Below, one piece after another: positions 1-8,438 of a DNA stretch of 64,000 nucleotides. A program made the translations under genes and the position numbers. Each line of letters starts with the position of its first letter. The first letter of the stretch is position 1. Under the pieces are notes generated by a model. It did not search any database, was not told the origin of the DNA, and was given only the letters and a program-made list of their open reading frames with translations. The DNA is from JANNSO01 sp964485395 (lineage in GTDB: Bacteria > Spirochaetota > Spirochaetia > Treponematales > UBA12059): contig CAZAJF010000001.1 in NCBI GenBank assembly GCA_964485395.1, forward strand, positions 124,001-188,000. Direction: 5' to 3'.

Positions 1-812
1 GCGGCCACATCTGCATTCGGGTAATCAGGCAGGAGTTTGCCCACCTTATCGTCGTAGGAAAGCTTGCCCACCTGCACCAATTGGGCAATGGCGACGGAGC
101 TTAGCATCTTGCCCATAGACGCGATATTGTATTTCGTGTCCTTGGCGTTCTTTTCTTTGGTAGCTAGATTGGCATAGCCGTATGCCTTATGAAAGAAGGG
201 CTTGCCGTTCCTGGCAACGAGCACAGTACCGGAAAACTCGTCATGCGCTACGAGGTCGGCAAGGAGAGTCTCCAGCTTTGCGGCAAGCGCCTTGTCGGGC
301 ATCCTGTCGATAACGACGCTTTCGGGCGGCGTTACGCCGCTCATGCCTATACCGAAGTTGCGTATAAGCGTACTTGGCGCCGCATCGAGCTTTAGAATAA
401 TATTTGGCCAGAACGTGCCGCTTCTATTGCATGCTAGTGCCTCGGTCTTTCCATCCGGACGTTCCGTCATGGACAAAATGCTTACCGTGCCAATCAGCAG
501 CCTCATATCAACCATCATGGCTGTATGTTGTTCCGCTGATCGTTTGGCCAAAAGCGCAGGACTAAAGTGGGTCTTTATAAATTCAAGCATCAGCGCTTCG
601 TCGCCCTTATTAAATTCAGTAATAAATTCTTCTAGAACCTTGCCTTCCGGAGTCTGCGGATACGTAAAAGCGGGGGCAGACGTCGAAACATCCGCTGGCG
701 GAGCGCTTACGCATCCGAATAAAATCGTCAGTACCAGAGCTGCACCCCATAGACACGGAATCTTCGCGATCCTTGTCGCCTTGGCGTTCATTCGTTTTGC
801 TTTTTCTTCCAT
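1..812 (-). CDS. Serine hydrolase (beta-lactamase/PBP-fold) lipoprotein, C-terminus cut by window edge
   Basis: About 270 codons are visible; the 3' end lies outside the window. The N-terminus has a basic, hydrophobic signal ending in a lipobox (LFGC, Cys34), so an exported lipoprotein is expected. A region of about 190 residues resembling the DUF3471-type or linker part found before the hydrolase domain follows. The beta-lactamase-related domain then begins with a Ser-Met-Gly-Lys tetrad (Ser232, Lys235), the catalytic SxxK. The start was chosen at the ATG with AAGGAG seven bases upstream. It lies just downstream of a second hydrolase of the same superfamily in the same orientation, so the two probably arose by duplication and may be co-transcribed. 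Members include D-alanyl-D-alanine carboxypeptidases, esterases and class C-like enzymes; the substrate cannot be read from sequence. Confidence 0.85.
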   Translation of the reverse strand, partial: MEEKAKRMNAKATRIAKIPCLWGAALVLTILFGCVSAPPADVSTSAPAFTYPQTPEGKVLEEFITEFNKGDEALMLEFIKTHFSPALLAKRSAEQHTAMMVDMRLLIGTVSILSMTERPDGKTEALACNRSGTFWPNIILKLDAAPSTLIRNFGIGMSGVTPPESVVIDRMPDKALAAKLETLLADLVAHDEFSGTVLVARNGKPFFHKAYGYANLATKEKNAKDTKYNIASMGKMLSSVAIAQLVQVGKLSYDDKVGKLLPDYPNADVA

Positions 813-901
813 CGAAAAGCTCCTTCATGCCGGCCACGAGCCTATGTCGCTGGCCGATTAATGTCCGGGCCGCATACGCGCGCCCGTTTTGTATAAAACT
901 G

Positions 902-2749
902 TTACTTGCCGGTCTTGCGTTTGAATACCATGCCGTAAAGCTCCAGGCGCTCGTCGGCTCCAAGTCCTGATGCCCGTATCGCCGAGCCAAGGTTTCGGCT
1001 GTGGCCAAGCAGGAATCCTTCGTTGTCGCCCCTTATGCCTACGGGATAAGGAATCTCGCTTTCCTGTATCGTGGCATTCACGATCAGGGCGCCGCTCATA
1101 GGGTCCGTACTAAGGTTCATTGCGGAGAAACGCACGAAGTCGCTTGACTTGGGAGGGTCTACGGCTTCCCAGTCTCCAAGCCTGGCTACCCAAGCCGCGG
1201 TAAGCGAGCTTGCCGCTATGCGGTCGCATGCGCCCGCTACGGTTCCGTCAGACCTTAACATAAGCAATTCCTCGCCTCCTGCGTGTTCAAGTGTTACCGT
1301 TAAAGACTCGAGTTCTTTTATAGGAAGCACCACTCCCAGGATTCTCATACGCAGGCCCATGACGTCGTTTCCGCGGTATACCAGTTCGAACTTCTGACCC
1401 GAAAGGTTCATTACCCAGCGCTTGCCCACAAGCTGCACCGTGGTTAGTCCACCGGGGCTTGCCCAGGAACCGGCTACTCTGGCCGAAAGCGCGTCAGGCA
1501 GGGGAAGCACCGTTGGCCGCTCCCGTTTTTTCTGCTCAGGCTTTACGAACACGCTCTGCCCGCGTTCGCACAGCGCAAAGGCAGTAAAAACTTCCTGCAC
1601 TATAGGCAGCAGGGAAGCGTCGTCGCCATTTACCATGATGAATACGCCAATGCCGGTCGTAGCTTCCACGATTAGCCTGGCATGAAAGCCAGAAATGTCC
1701 CCGCCGTGCTGATAGAAGCTTAAGCCCGGATACTCAGACCACAGGGGTATCGCCCAGGCTAGGCCTTGCTTGGTGTCGAAGTCTCGGCTTACGCCCTCGT
1801 TCTGCACGCGCCACATTTCCTGTTGGCTTGCCGGGCTTAGTATGCCCCCTTCGTTTCGGTCGAGGCCTTTCGTAGCCGAGCGCAGTGTGGCAGTAAGGAA
1901 AGCGACCATGTCGTTGGCGCTGGTCATCATCGAGCCTGCGCTCCAATCCCGAATCACAGGAACGTCGATCCAGTCCTTCTTTACCTTGCCTCGGGCATAG
2001 CGGCCTTCCAGATCCGCGCTGTATCGGAAGGATGAAGAGGCCATACCTATGGGGCGCAGCAGCTCGTTGGCTACGAAGGTATCGAAGCTCTTTCCGCTGG
2101 CCGCCTCCACGACGAGGCCCAGAAGCGAATACCCGAGGTTGCTGTAGGATTTAATAGTGAAAGGTTTATAACAAATAGTAGTCTCTGACGCCAGCCTTAC
2201 CGCGTCCTCGTTGGGTCTGGCGGGCGCCTCCTTAAAAGAATAATCGGGGCTAAAGCCCGAAAGGCAGTCGCTCTGCAGGCCAGACTCGTGTGCAAGTAGT
2301 CCTCGTATGGTTATGCCGTCCGGAGAAGGACCCCAGCTGCGCGGCTTGAAGTCCGGCAGGTAACGGGACACGGGTGCGTCAAGCTCTACCTTGCCAAGCT
2401 CTACGAGGCGCATGATCGCGGCTGCCGTAAACAGCTTGGACACCGAGCCTATATTGGAAACGGTATCCGGCCCGAAGGGAGCGCCGTTTTCATCACGGAC
2501 GCCGAAGCCCTCACTCCAGAGCAGGCCATCGGTCTCCGCGACGGCTATGGCCGCTCCCGGAACCTTGGCCTTGGCTATAGCCTTGCCCACCTTGTCCTGA
2601 AGCATGGCTATAGTCTGGCTGCGGCTTAGCCTGGCCGCCCCAGCAGCCTGGTCTTGAGCGCTATCCTGCGTGGCGCAGGACGCCACGAGGCCAAGGGCGC
2701 AGGCCCCGGCTGCCACTATACTTGCTAATTTTTTCACGCTATTCGTCAT
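902..2749 (-). CDS. Serine hydrolase (class C beta-lactamase-like) lipoprotein
   Basis: A 615-residue exported protein. It has a signal with lipobox LVASC (Cys25), then a complete beta-lactamase/PBP-like domain. The SxxK tetrad is at Ser102-Lys105, a Tyr-Ser-Asn triad is at 202-204, and the third motif is His-Gly-Gly at 348-350. Roughly 200 further residues (400-615) form a C-terminal region typical of longer members of this family. GAGGAG precedes the ATG at good spacing. Family members hydrolyse peptides, esters or beta-lactams in the periplasm; the all-intact catalytic set supports an active enzyme but not a specific substrate. It precedes the paralogous gene that runs off the left edge, with 89 bases between them. 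Confidence 0.88.
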   Translation of the reverse strand: MTNSVKKLASIVAAGACALGLVASCATQDSAQDQAAGAARLSRSQTIAMLQDKVGKAIAKAKVPGAAIAVAETDGLLWSEGFGVRDENGAPFGPDTVSNIGSVSKLFTAAAIMRLVELGKVELDAPVSRYLPDFKPRSWGPSPDGITIRGLLAHESGLQSDCLSGFSPDYSFKEAPARPNEDAVRLASETTICYKPFTIKSYSNLGYSLLGLVVEAASGKSFDTFVANELLRPIGMASSSFRYSADLEGRYARGKVKKDWIDVPVIRDWSAGSMMTSANDMVAFLTATLRSATKGLDRNEGGILSPASQQEMWRVQNEGVSRDFDTKQGLAWAIPLWSEYPGLSFYQHGGDISGFHARLIVEATTGIGVFIMVNGDDASLLPIVQEVFTAFALCERGQSVFVKPEQKKRERPTVLPLPDALSARVAGSWASPGGLTTVQLVGKRWVMNLSGQKFELVYRGNDVMGLRMRILGVVLPIKELESLTVTLEHAGGEELLMLRSDGTVAGACDRIAASSLTAAWVARLGDWEAVDPPKSSDFVRFSAMNLSTDPMSGALIVNATIQESEIPYPVGIRGDNEGFLLGHSRNLGSAIRASGLGADERLELYGMVFKRKTGK

Positions 2750-2870
2750 CGTTGTCTCCTCTTGGCCACATGGCCTGTAAAAAGCCTTCTGCCTTCCACG
2801 AAAGAGAAGATACTACGACGAAACAAAGCAAACATCGGACTGGAGGACTAGGGTAACTACGCCTTTAGAC

Positions 2871-4382
2871 CTAGTTGCCGCTGTCGGGCAGGTGCGCGTC
2901 CACTATAAAGCCGTCAGGCACCTTGAGCACCCGCAAGGATCCCCCGATTTCCCTGGCCCGGCTGCGCATTACCACAAGCCCCAGCCTGCTGTCGAGTACG
3001 GCGGAGTGAGGAGGAGTATGTATGGACGAGGGTTCTTGTTTGAATCCCTGGCTTCCGGCCCCGTTGTTTTCGTAATCGCACACCCGCACCAGGTACTCAC
3101 CCCCCGATGGGCCAAGCATAAGCTCCACGCGGGCATAGCTACCGTGTTTAGCCGCGTTCGCAATGGCCTCTTTAGCTATCCAATAGGCAGCTTCCGCCAC
3201 GGCTTCGCTCCCGGGGGGCGATACAGAGTGGCATGAATCCTCGCTGATCAAGCCTGCTCCTATCCAGCGCAGCAGTTCGGCTTTTAGAAGCTCGTCCAGT
3301 TTCTCCGGAGCTATGATGGCGGGAGAAAACGCTCCAAGCATAGCCTGGGTACGCGAGAGTGCGTCGCCTAAACCCGCTTCGAGGCCTGTTGCAAGCCCCT
3401 CATGCTCGCTTTCAGCCAGCACGCGCTTCAATGCCCCCGCGTTAAGCTTAAGCGCGAACAGCTCTTGCTTAAGGCCATCGTGCAATTCCCTGGCTATCCT
3501 GCCGCGCTCCTCCCATGCCCCCCGCTCCTGCTTGCCCGCCAATAGCGATGGCAACCCCGCTCCCAGACGCTCCAGGGCCGCCGCGAGCAGTCCTACCTCG
3601 TCTTCCTTGGAGCCGCTATACCTTAAGGAAAAATCACCTTCAAGATACGCTTCGGCGGACTGGCGGAGCGGTAGGATTCGCTTACGCAACACTATGGCAA
3701 AGGCAAAACCGGCAAGCAGCCCGGCGGGCATCACTATCAAGAAGAATATGCTGATAAAGCTCTGAAAAAAGCGCTTAAGGAATAGAGGACCAAGGGCAGG
3801 TTCATGCGAGGCACCGCATGATACGACGCCGACGAGCGAGCCATTGGCAGAGAGCACAGGCAGGGCGACTACGAGGCCGGCTTTATCCTCTAACCTGGTC
3901 TCGGTCTTGGAAAAAATGCAGCCTTCGATCGCGCGAGCGAAAGCCAGAAGCGCCTCTTGCGGCAAGGAATCTCCAGGCAAACTGCCTTCAGCCTGCTTTA
4001 TCGCGTGCAAAAGGGAATAGCCGCCAAGCTCGCCGGCACCAACGAATACCAGAAAGGACCAAGAACCTTCCCCTGCTGCCTCGCGCTCGGATTCCAGGAC
4101 ATATTCGGCAAAGTGAGCGCGGGCACGGGCGGCGAGCACACCTGCGATGGCCGTATCCTCGAAGGCGGAGCGCTCGAGCTTCGACAGAAACATGGCCTCC
4201 GAGCGCGCAAAGGAGGAAAAGCGGGCCAGTGCGTCATGGTCGCGCGAGGCATAATCAAGGAAAACCGCCGCGCCTACGATTATGCAAAGCGCGGCGAAAG
4301 TCCAGGCTGAGAATATCTTGAACACGGAAAACCACAACTTAATAAAAGGCGCGTTCCGAACCCATACAGTGCGAAGCGTCAT
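2871..4382 (-). CDS. Sensor histidine kinase, NarX/DesK type (HisKA_3)
   Basis: Membrane kinase of 503 residues. Transmembrane segments lie near residues 19-42 and 210-235 and flank a periplasmic sensor region of about 165 residues. A HAMP-like linker follows, then a HisKA_3 dimerisation helix with the phosphoacceptor His in ARELHDGLKQ near residue 300. The HATPase domain has an N-box (EAIANAAKHG) and a G-box (SRLGLVVMRSRA). The start used is the ATG that overlaps the stop of the upstream response regulator as ATGA; an upstream in-frame GTG/ATG would lie inside the regulator gene. Overlap and order show that it is the cognate kinase of the LuxR-type regulator just upstream. The signal sensed is not evident. 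Confidence 0.88.
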   Translation of the reverse strand: MTLRTVWVRNAPFIKLWFSVFKIFSAWTFAALCIIVGAAVFLDYASRDHDALARFSSFARSEAMFLSKLERSAFEDTAIAGVLAARARAHFAEYVLESEREAAGEGSWSFLVFVGAGELGGYSLLHAIKQAEGSLPGDSLPQEALLAFARAIEGCIFSKTETRLEDKAGLVVALPVLSANGSLVGVVSCGASHEPALGPLFLKRFFQSFISIFFLIVMPAGLLAGFAFAIVLRKRILPLRQSAEAYLEGDFSLRYSGSKEDEVGLLAAALERLGAGLPSLLAGKQERGAWEERGRIARELHDGLKQELFALKLNAGALKRVLAESEHEGLATGLEAGLGDALSRTQAMLGAFSPAIIAPEKLDELLKAELLRWIGAGLISEDSCHSVSPPGSEAVAEAAYWIAKEAIANAAKHGSYARVELMLGPSGGEYLVRVCDYENNGAGSQGFKQEPSSIHTPPHSAVLDSRLGLVVMRSRAREIGGSLRVLKVPDGFIVDAHLPDSGN

Positions 4383-5053
4383 GCCTGCGAGCCCTTGGAA
4401 ACATCTTCCCCAGCGAGCCCGGACTCCCAAGCAAGCACTGCTATCTTCGTCCTGTCCGCCAAGCCCGTCTTGCTCAGTATCGCGCTCACGTGCACTTTGG
4501 CCGTCTTGGTGCTCATGCCAAGATCCTTGCCTATCTCGGCGTTTGACAGCCCTCGAGCGATTCGGAGAGCAACTTCCCTCTCTCGGGACGTTAAGTCCGC
4601 GAATGGATTACTATTTTTTTTGGCTTTGCGTTTTAAGGACTGCATAACAAGCTCGGAGACACCGGGGTCCCAATAGCGCTCGCCGTGCGCTGCCTTGCGT
4701 ATCGTGGAAGCCAAAGTATCAGCTCCCACATTTTTCATGAGCACGCTGGTCGCGCCTGCGTCGATCGCAGCGGCCAAGGCTTCGGGATCCTGGCTGGAAG
4801 TAAGCACGACAACCTTGACCGCGCTTCCCGCTAAAGCCGCGAGGACAGATAGTCCGTCCATTCCTGGCATGGCCAGATCGAGGAGCATAACGTCCACGCC
4901 TCCCCCATCGATTGCGGCCAGGGCCGCCTTTCCGTCCACCACTTCCCCGGCAATGGCAATATCGGGCAAGCCAAAAAGGGCATTCTTTATTCCCGCGCGC
5001 ACGATAGGATGGTCATCGACGATCAGCAAGCGAACAGGTGGTCGGTCGATCAT
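4379..5053 (-). CDS. Response regulator, NarL/FixJ family
   Basis: A receiver domain (acidic pair Asp-Asp near residue 13, phospho-acceptor Asp59 in LLDLAMPG, Lys107) is joined to a LuxR-type helix-turn-helix (LTSREREV, then SNAEIGKDLGMS). The gene overlaps the following kinase by ATGA, making a standard two-component pair acting by transcription. The start is uncertain. The ATG at 5053 gives an N-terminus (MIDRPPVRLLIVDD) of normal length but has no Shine-Dalgarno; a TTG at 5080 would add nine residues, also without one. The ATG overlaps the stop of a small upstream ORF that has a strong ribosome-binding site, which suggests translational coupling. Confidence 0.87.
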   Translation of the reverse strand: MIDRPPVRLLIVDDHPIVRAGIKNALFGLPDIAIAGEVVDGKAALAAIDGGGVDVMLLDLAMPGMDGLSVLAALAGSAVKVVVLTSSQDPEALAAAIDAGATSVLMKNVGADTLASTIRKAAHGERYWDPGVSELVMQSLKRKAKKNSNPFADLTSREREVALRIARGLSNAEIGKDLGMSTKTAKVHVSAILSKTGLADRTKIAVLAWESGLAGEDVSKGSQA

Positions 5054-5106
5054 ACATGCATCGCAGGGGGTGCGAGCCAATAATCTTTGATATAGGATAA
5101 GCGCAT
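5050..5106 (-). CDS. Possible 18-codon leader ORF coupled to the response regulator
   Basis: A short frame begins with ATG preceded by GGAGG and five bases. It encodes 18 residues (MRLSYIKDYWLAPPAMHV), and its TGA overlaps the ATG of the response regulator as ATGA. It lies directly downstream of a good sigma-70 promoter. The regulator ATG lacks its own Shine-Dalgarno, so ribosomes ending here could reinitiate there. The alternative is that this ATG is simply a chance frame. There is no run of one amino acid as in amino-acid attenuators. Confidence 0.4.
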   Translation of the reverse strand: MRLSYIKDYWLAPPAMHV

Positions 5107-5126
5107 GAAAACCTCCAACAAATAAA

Positions 5127-5155
5127 AGTATAAACCTTAGTAAAGCTAATCACAA
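5127..5155 (-). promoter_or_regulatory. Sigma-70 promoter for the two-component operon
   Basis: On the minus strand TTGTGA (5155-5150) is followed by a 17-base spacer and TATACT (5132-5127). It ends about 20 bases before the GGAGG/ATG of the leader ORF, so it is well placed to drive leader ORF, response regulator and kinase. Confidence 0.65.
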
Positions 5156-5172
5156 GAAGCGGAAGCCCAAAT

Positions 5173-5203
5173 CAGAAAAGCGGTGCATGATAGAGCTTTT
5201 CTG
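5173..5203 (-). terminator. Hairpin downstream of the Lol-like operon
   Basis: A perfect 9-bp inverted repeat (CAGAAAAGC / GCTTTTCTG) with a 13-base loop lies between the last permease of the Lol-like operon and the promoter of the two-component pair. There is no U-tract, only ATTTGG, so it may be a weak or factor-assisted terminator or a 3'-end stabilising stem. Confidence 0.4.
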
Positions 5204-5245
5204 CTATTTCAAGAAAATTCGAATTCTCATTAATTATTCATTACT

Positions 5246-6550
5246 TCAGCAGCCGAGACTTTCCCTGATCGTCAGTTTTCTGACTTTCCTCGACGGCAGC
5301 ATGGCGGCCGCGACGGGGAATATGGCGCTTATCAAGGCTATGGCGGCGAGGCGCGAAGGAAAAAGACCGGGGCGAATTGAATCGGGCAGTGCCGCTCCGA
5401 TATCGGTCAACTCGAAGCGCAACCCGGTACCGGTGGTGTGCAGTATGGCAATGACGAGGGTGCCGACCCCCAACGCGCACAGGGAAGCGGCTATTCCCGT
5501 AATCATCGTTTCAGCGTAGATAAGAAGCCCTGCCTGCCGCGAGGTAAGCGCAATGGCGCGCAGGGTGCCGAGATCCTTTACCCGCTCCTGAACCGACAGC
5601 AGTATGGCGTTGGTGATTCCGGCGGAGGCGACCAAGGCGAAAATCGCCATCATTCCCGCTAAAAAAGTATCGAGAAAATCGAACATGGCGGCAAAGCTCT
5701 TGGAGATTTCCGTAAAGGGCCGCACCTCTAAACCCGGCCTGCTTCTAATTTCGCCCATGACGGCGCGTACGGCCGCGGCTTCGGCATCGCTGGCCGCCAG
5801 CTCCAGATCAGAGCTCGAGGCAAACCAGAGGGAAATCGCGCTTGCGCTTCCTTCGAGCCCGAATGCCCGGGAAAAGCTTAGCAGATCCACGGCGCAGCCG
5901 GCTTCTCCCGGAAGAGTCGCTTCGCGGGTTATGCCGATGATCGGCGTTTCCATCATGGAAAATGAGCCGGTCGCATCGTTACCCAAGAGGATGAGGGAGT
6001 CGCCGGTTTTCAGGTTCAGCTTCCGCGCATAGCTTTCGTCCAGCAAGGCACCCTCATCGCCGGGACTTACGAAATAGCGGCCGGCGGCGAGGATGGCGCC
6101 GGACAAAAAAGGATTCCGCGCGACCGTACCGCGCGGCAGCGAGCGGGCAAAGGGTTCCACCGCCAATACCGGCGCTCCGCGGGAGCGGTCGCCATCGGAA
6201 AGCATGCATCCCGTTATCGCGGAAGCAGCCGTCAAGGGAATGATACCCGGTGTGGCCGACTGCCGGGCGGCGGCGAGCATGGCGTCCATCACGGCATCGA
6301 TGTCCTGGATGGCCAAGTCCAGGGGCATAGCCTCGGCCGAGTGGAGATAGCCTTCGGCGTGCACGTCCAGGTGTCCGGACAGGCTAATTATGCGCTCGGC
6401 GGAATTGGCGGCGTAGCCCTTCATGAACGCGTCAACAACGAGGATGCTGAGGGTTCCGCAGAACAGTATGAGGAATGTCTGAAGCGTACGCCTGCGGTAT
6501 CGAAGGACGTTTCTCCAGGCCAAGAATAAAATCAGCTTGATCGATTTCAC
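5246..6550 (-). CDS. ABC transporter permease, LolC/E-MacB (FtsX-like) family
   Basis: A 434-residue FtsX-type permease. It has an N-terminal membrane helix (about 20-40), a large extracytoplasmic MacB_PCD-like domain of roughly 220 residues, then three helices near 285, 330 and 395 carrying the FtsX signature (ERVKDLGTLRAIALT). The start is GTG with AGGA at suitable spacing. It is the last gene of an operon with an ATPase, a LolA-like protein, a beta-barrel protein and a second permease. Such permeases do not transport across the inner membrane but use ATP to extrude or release substrates such as lipoproteins in the periplasm. It probably forms a heterodimer with the 9186-10496 product. Confidence 0.85.
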   Translation of the reverse strand: MKSIKLILFLAWRNVLRYRRRTLQTFLILFCGTLSILVVDAFMKGYAANSAERIISLSGHLDVHAEGYLHSAEAMPLDLAIQDIDAVMDAMLAAARQSATPGIIPLTAASAITGCMLSDGDRSRGAPVLAVEPFARSLPRGTVARNPFLSGAILAAGRYFVSPGDEGALLDESYARKLNLKTGDSLILLGNDATGSFSMMETPIIGITREATLPGEAGCAVDLLSFSRAFGLEGSASAISLWFASSSDLELAASDAEAAAVRAVMGEIRSRPGLEVRPFTEISKSFAAMFDFLDTFLAGMMAIFALVASAGITNAILLSVQERVKDLGTLRAIALTSRQAGLLIYAETMITGIAASLCALGVGTLVIAILHTTGTGLRFELTDIGAALPDSIRPGLFPSRLAAIALISAIFPVAAAMLPSRKVRKLTIRESLGC

Positions 6551-6604
6551 GGTAATTCCTTTCCGGGCACTTCGAAAAAATCGGTTAGTTTCTCGAGGTG
6601 CCCT

Positions 6605-7735
6605 TTAGTAGAAGAATTCAAGCGCGATTCCCGCGCTCCAATCCGCGGCGAGCGCAGGCGACCAATCCTCGGGCTTGCGGTTCCATGCGGCCACGCCCCG
6701 GAGAACAAGGAAATCCGTCGCGTTCCAGGCAGCCTCGAGCGACGTCCTCGCCGCCAGGGTTTTCGTGTCCGCCAAAGCGGAAACGGATGCGGACGCATCC
6801 CCGGAAGCCCAGGAAAGTTTCGCGAAGCCTTTGACGGATTCAGTTACATTATCGTAACAAGCCTCGGCTATCGCGAAGCAGTCGCCCAGTTTCCGGTTGA
6901 GGCTCAGGGCCCAACCATACTCGGCATCGGCTTCAGGCTCAGGCAGGGAAGCGAGGTCCGCACCCGGTATCGACAGAGCCGCGAAATCGCGCGTGCGAAG
7001 GAAACCTTCCGCGCCGAGCACGAAACCACCGATATCGGCGCTCAGCCAACACCCGCCGGCCATGGGCATAGCCCCCTCTTGCCGGCTCCTGCCAAGACGG
7101 CGAAAGTCGCCGGATACGCCGAGTTCGGTGGAACCGAACAGCACCCCTCCGGGAAGAAAGACGGCGATGCGTCCATGGGCTCCGGCTTCATCGAGATCGG
7201 GAAGAACCGCCACGGAACCAGCCGGGCAATCAGGGAGGAGAAATGCCGCGTTCAGCGCAACGGACGCGCCGGCGGGATGCAACTCCAGGAAGACTCCGTC
7301 CAGCCCTACTTTGCCCGCCCGAGCGTCGAAGGAATTTTTATTAACCAGCTGATTGGCTGGGTTGAAGGCCAGGCAGGGTCCGTATTGCAGCGCAGACCTG
7401 CCGATACGAAATCCGAGGAACGCGGCTGGACGCCATTCCATCCACGCTTCGTCGAGGGATAGGGAGCAGGTTCCCGAAGCAAAGTCGTACCTGGTCCAGA
7501 GAACCGCGAGAAAACGGCCCAGGGAAGCCGAACGGAATATTCTCGCATTCGCGGAAGTACTGGCGTACCAATCAAGCGTGGCGTCGTCGGGAATTCCTTC
7601 CCGGTAGCCTATGCCGCCGGCGACATTGTACACCGATCCGGAAATTCCAGTACCCGTATCGTAGTCTTCGGCGTGCAAGGCCAGGGCAGTCGTCACCGCC
7701 ACTGCGCAAAACAGTAAAAACGCGCGTGTTTTCAT
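6605..7735 (-). CDS. Predicted outer-membrane beta-barrel protein
   Basis: 376 residues with a clear type I signal peptide (positively charged start, hydrophobic core, cleavage near ALHAED, residue 22). The rest shows alternating hydrophobic and polar residues, abundant Gly, Ala and aromatic residues, and ends in aromatic residues (LEFFY), as for outer-membrane barrels recognised by BAM. Length would suit a barrel of about 14-16 strands. It starts at an ATG overlapping the stop of the ATPase gene (ATGA), so it is translationally coupled to the transporter. I do not recognise a named family. Inference: it is the outer-membrane partner or a cargo of the Lol/MacB-like machine encoded around it. 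Confidence 0.7.
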   Translation of the reverse strand: MKTRAFLLFCAVAVTTALALHAEDYDTGTGISGSVYNVAGGIGYREGIPDDATLDWYASTSANARIFRSASLGRFLAVLWTRYDFASGTCSLSLDEAWMEWRPAAFLGFRIGRSALQYGPCLAFNPANQLVNKNSFDARAGKVGLDGVFLELHPAGASVALNAAFLLPDCPAGSVAVLPDLDEAGAHGRIAVFLPGGVLFGSTELGVSGDFRRLGRSRQEGAMPMAGGCWLSADIGGFVLGAEGFLRTRDFAALSIPGADLASLPEPEADAEYGWALSLNRKLGDCFAIAEACYDNVTESVKGFAKLSWASGDASASVSALADTKTLAARTSLEAAWNATDFLVLRGVAAWNRKPEDWSPALAADWSAGIALEFFY

Positions 7736-8430
7736 ACGATATGCCCTTCCACCTTTTCGGTCTTGGCTATGAGGCCGTCTTCCAGGTACACGCGCCTGTC
7801 CAGGTACGGAAGCACGCGGGGGTCGTGGGTGGACAGGATGAAGGTAGTCCTCATTTCGTGATTCATTTCGTGCATGATCTCGAGCACGTTCCGCCCGCTC
7901 TCGCCGTCCAGATTGGCGGTGGGTTCGTCCGCAAGAACGAGGCGCGGGCCGATGATCAAGGCGCGGGCCACGGCGACGCGCTGGCGCTGGCCGCCTGAAA
8001 GCTCATCCGGGCGCTGCCTGGCCTCGCGAACCAAGCCCACGCGCTCGAGCAGGCGCAAGGCGCGCCTGCGCCGCTCCTTTTTGGGAACCCCGAGCGCCAT
8101 GAGAGGCAACTCCACGTTCTCGAGCGCCGTAAGCACGGGGATGAGATTGAAAGACTGAAAAATAAAACCGATCTCGCGCCGCCGTATGCCGGTGCGTTCA
8201 TTGTCATCCAGGCTGCCCAGGTCCAAGCCGTTTATCAGCACGGTTCCCGAGGTAGCCAGATCGATGCCGCCCAGGATATTAAGGAGCGTGCTTTTCCCCG
8301 ATCCCGAAGGTCCTACTATTCCGACGATCTCGGGGGCGTCGATCGAGAGGTCTATCCCCCGTAACGCTTCCACGTGCGTATGGCCAAGGCGATAAGTTTT
8401 CGTCAGTTGTTTTATTTCTATCTTGCTCAT
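7732..8430 (-). CDS. ABC transporter ATP-binding protein, LolD/MacB type
   Basis: A 232-residue ATPase with Walker A (GPSGSGKST, about residues 40-48), a Q-loop (FIFQSFNLIPVL, typical of LolD/MacB/FtsE), signature LSGGQRQRVAVARAL, Walker B RLVLADEPT and an H-loop His in STHD. It energises the two FtsX-type permeases of the operon. The stop overlaps the start of the beta-barrel gene, and the LolA-like gene ends nine bases upstream. The family assignment is firm; whether the cargo is lipoproteins or something else is inference from the adjacent LolA-like protein. Confidence 0.93.
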   Translation of the reverse strand: MSKIEIKQLTKTYRLGHTHVEALRGIDLSIDAPEIVGIVGPSGSGKSTLLNILGGIDLATSGTVLINGLDLGSLDDNERTGIRRREIGFIFQSFNLIPVLTALENVELPLMALGVPKKERRRRALRLLERVGLVREARQRPDELSGGQRQRVAVARALIIGPRLVLADEPTANLDGESGRNVLEIMHEMNHEMRTTFILSTHDPRVLPYLDRRVYLEDGLIAKTEKVEGHIV

Positions 8431-8438
8431 GGTATTCC

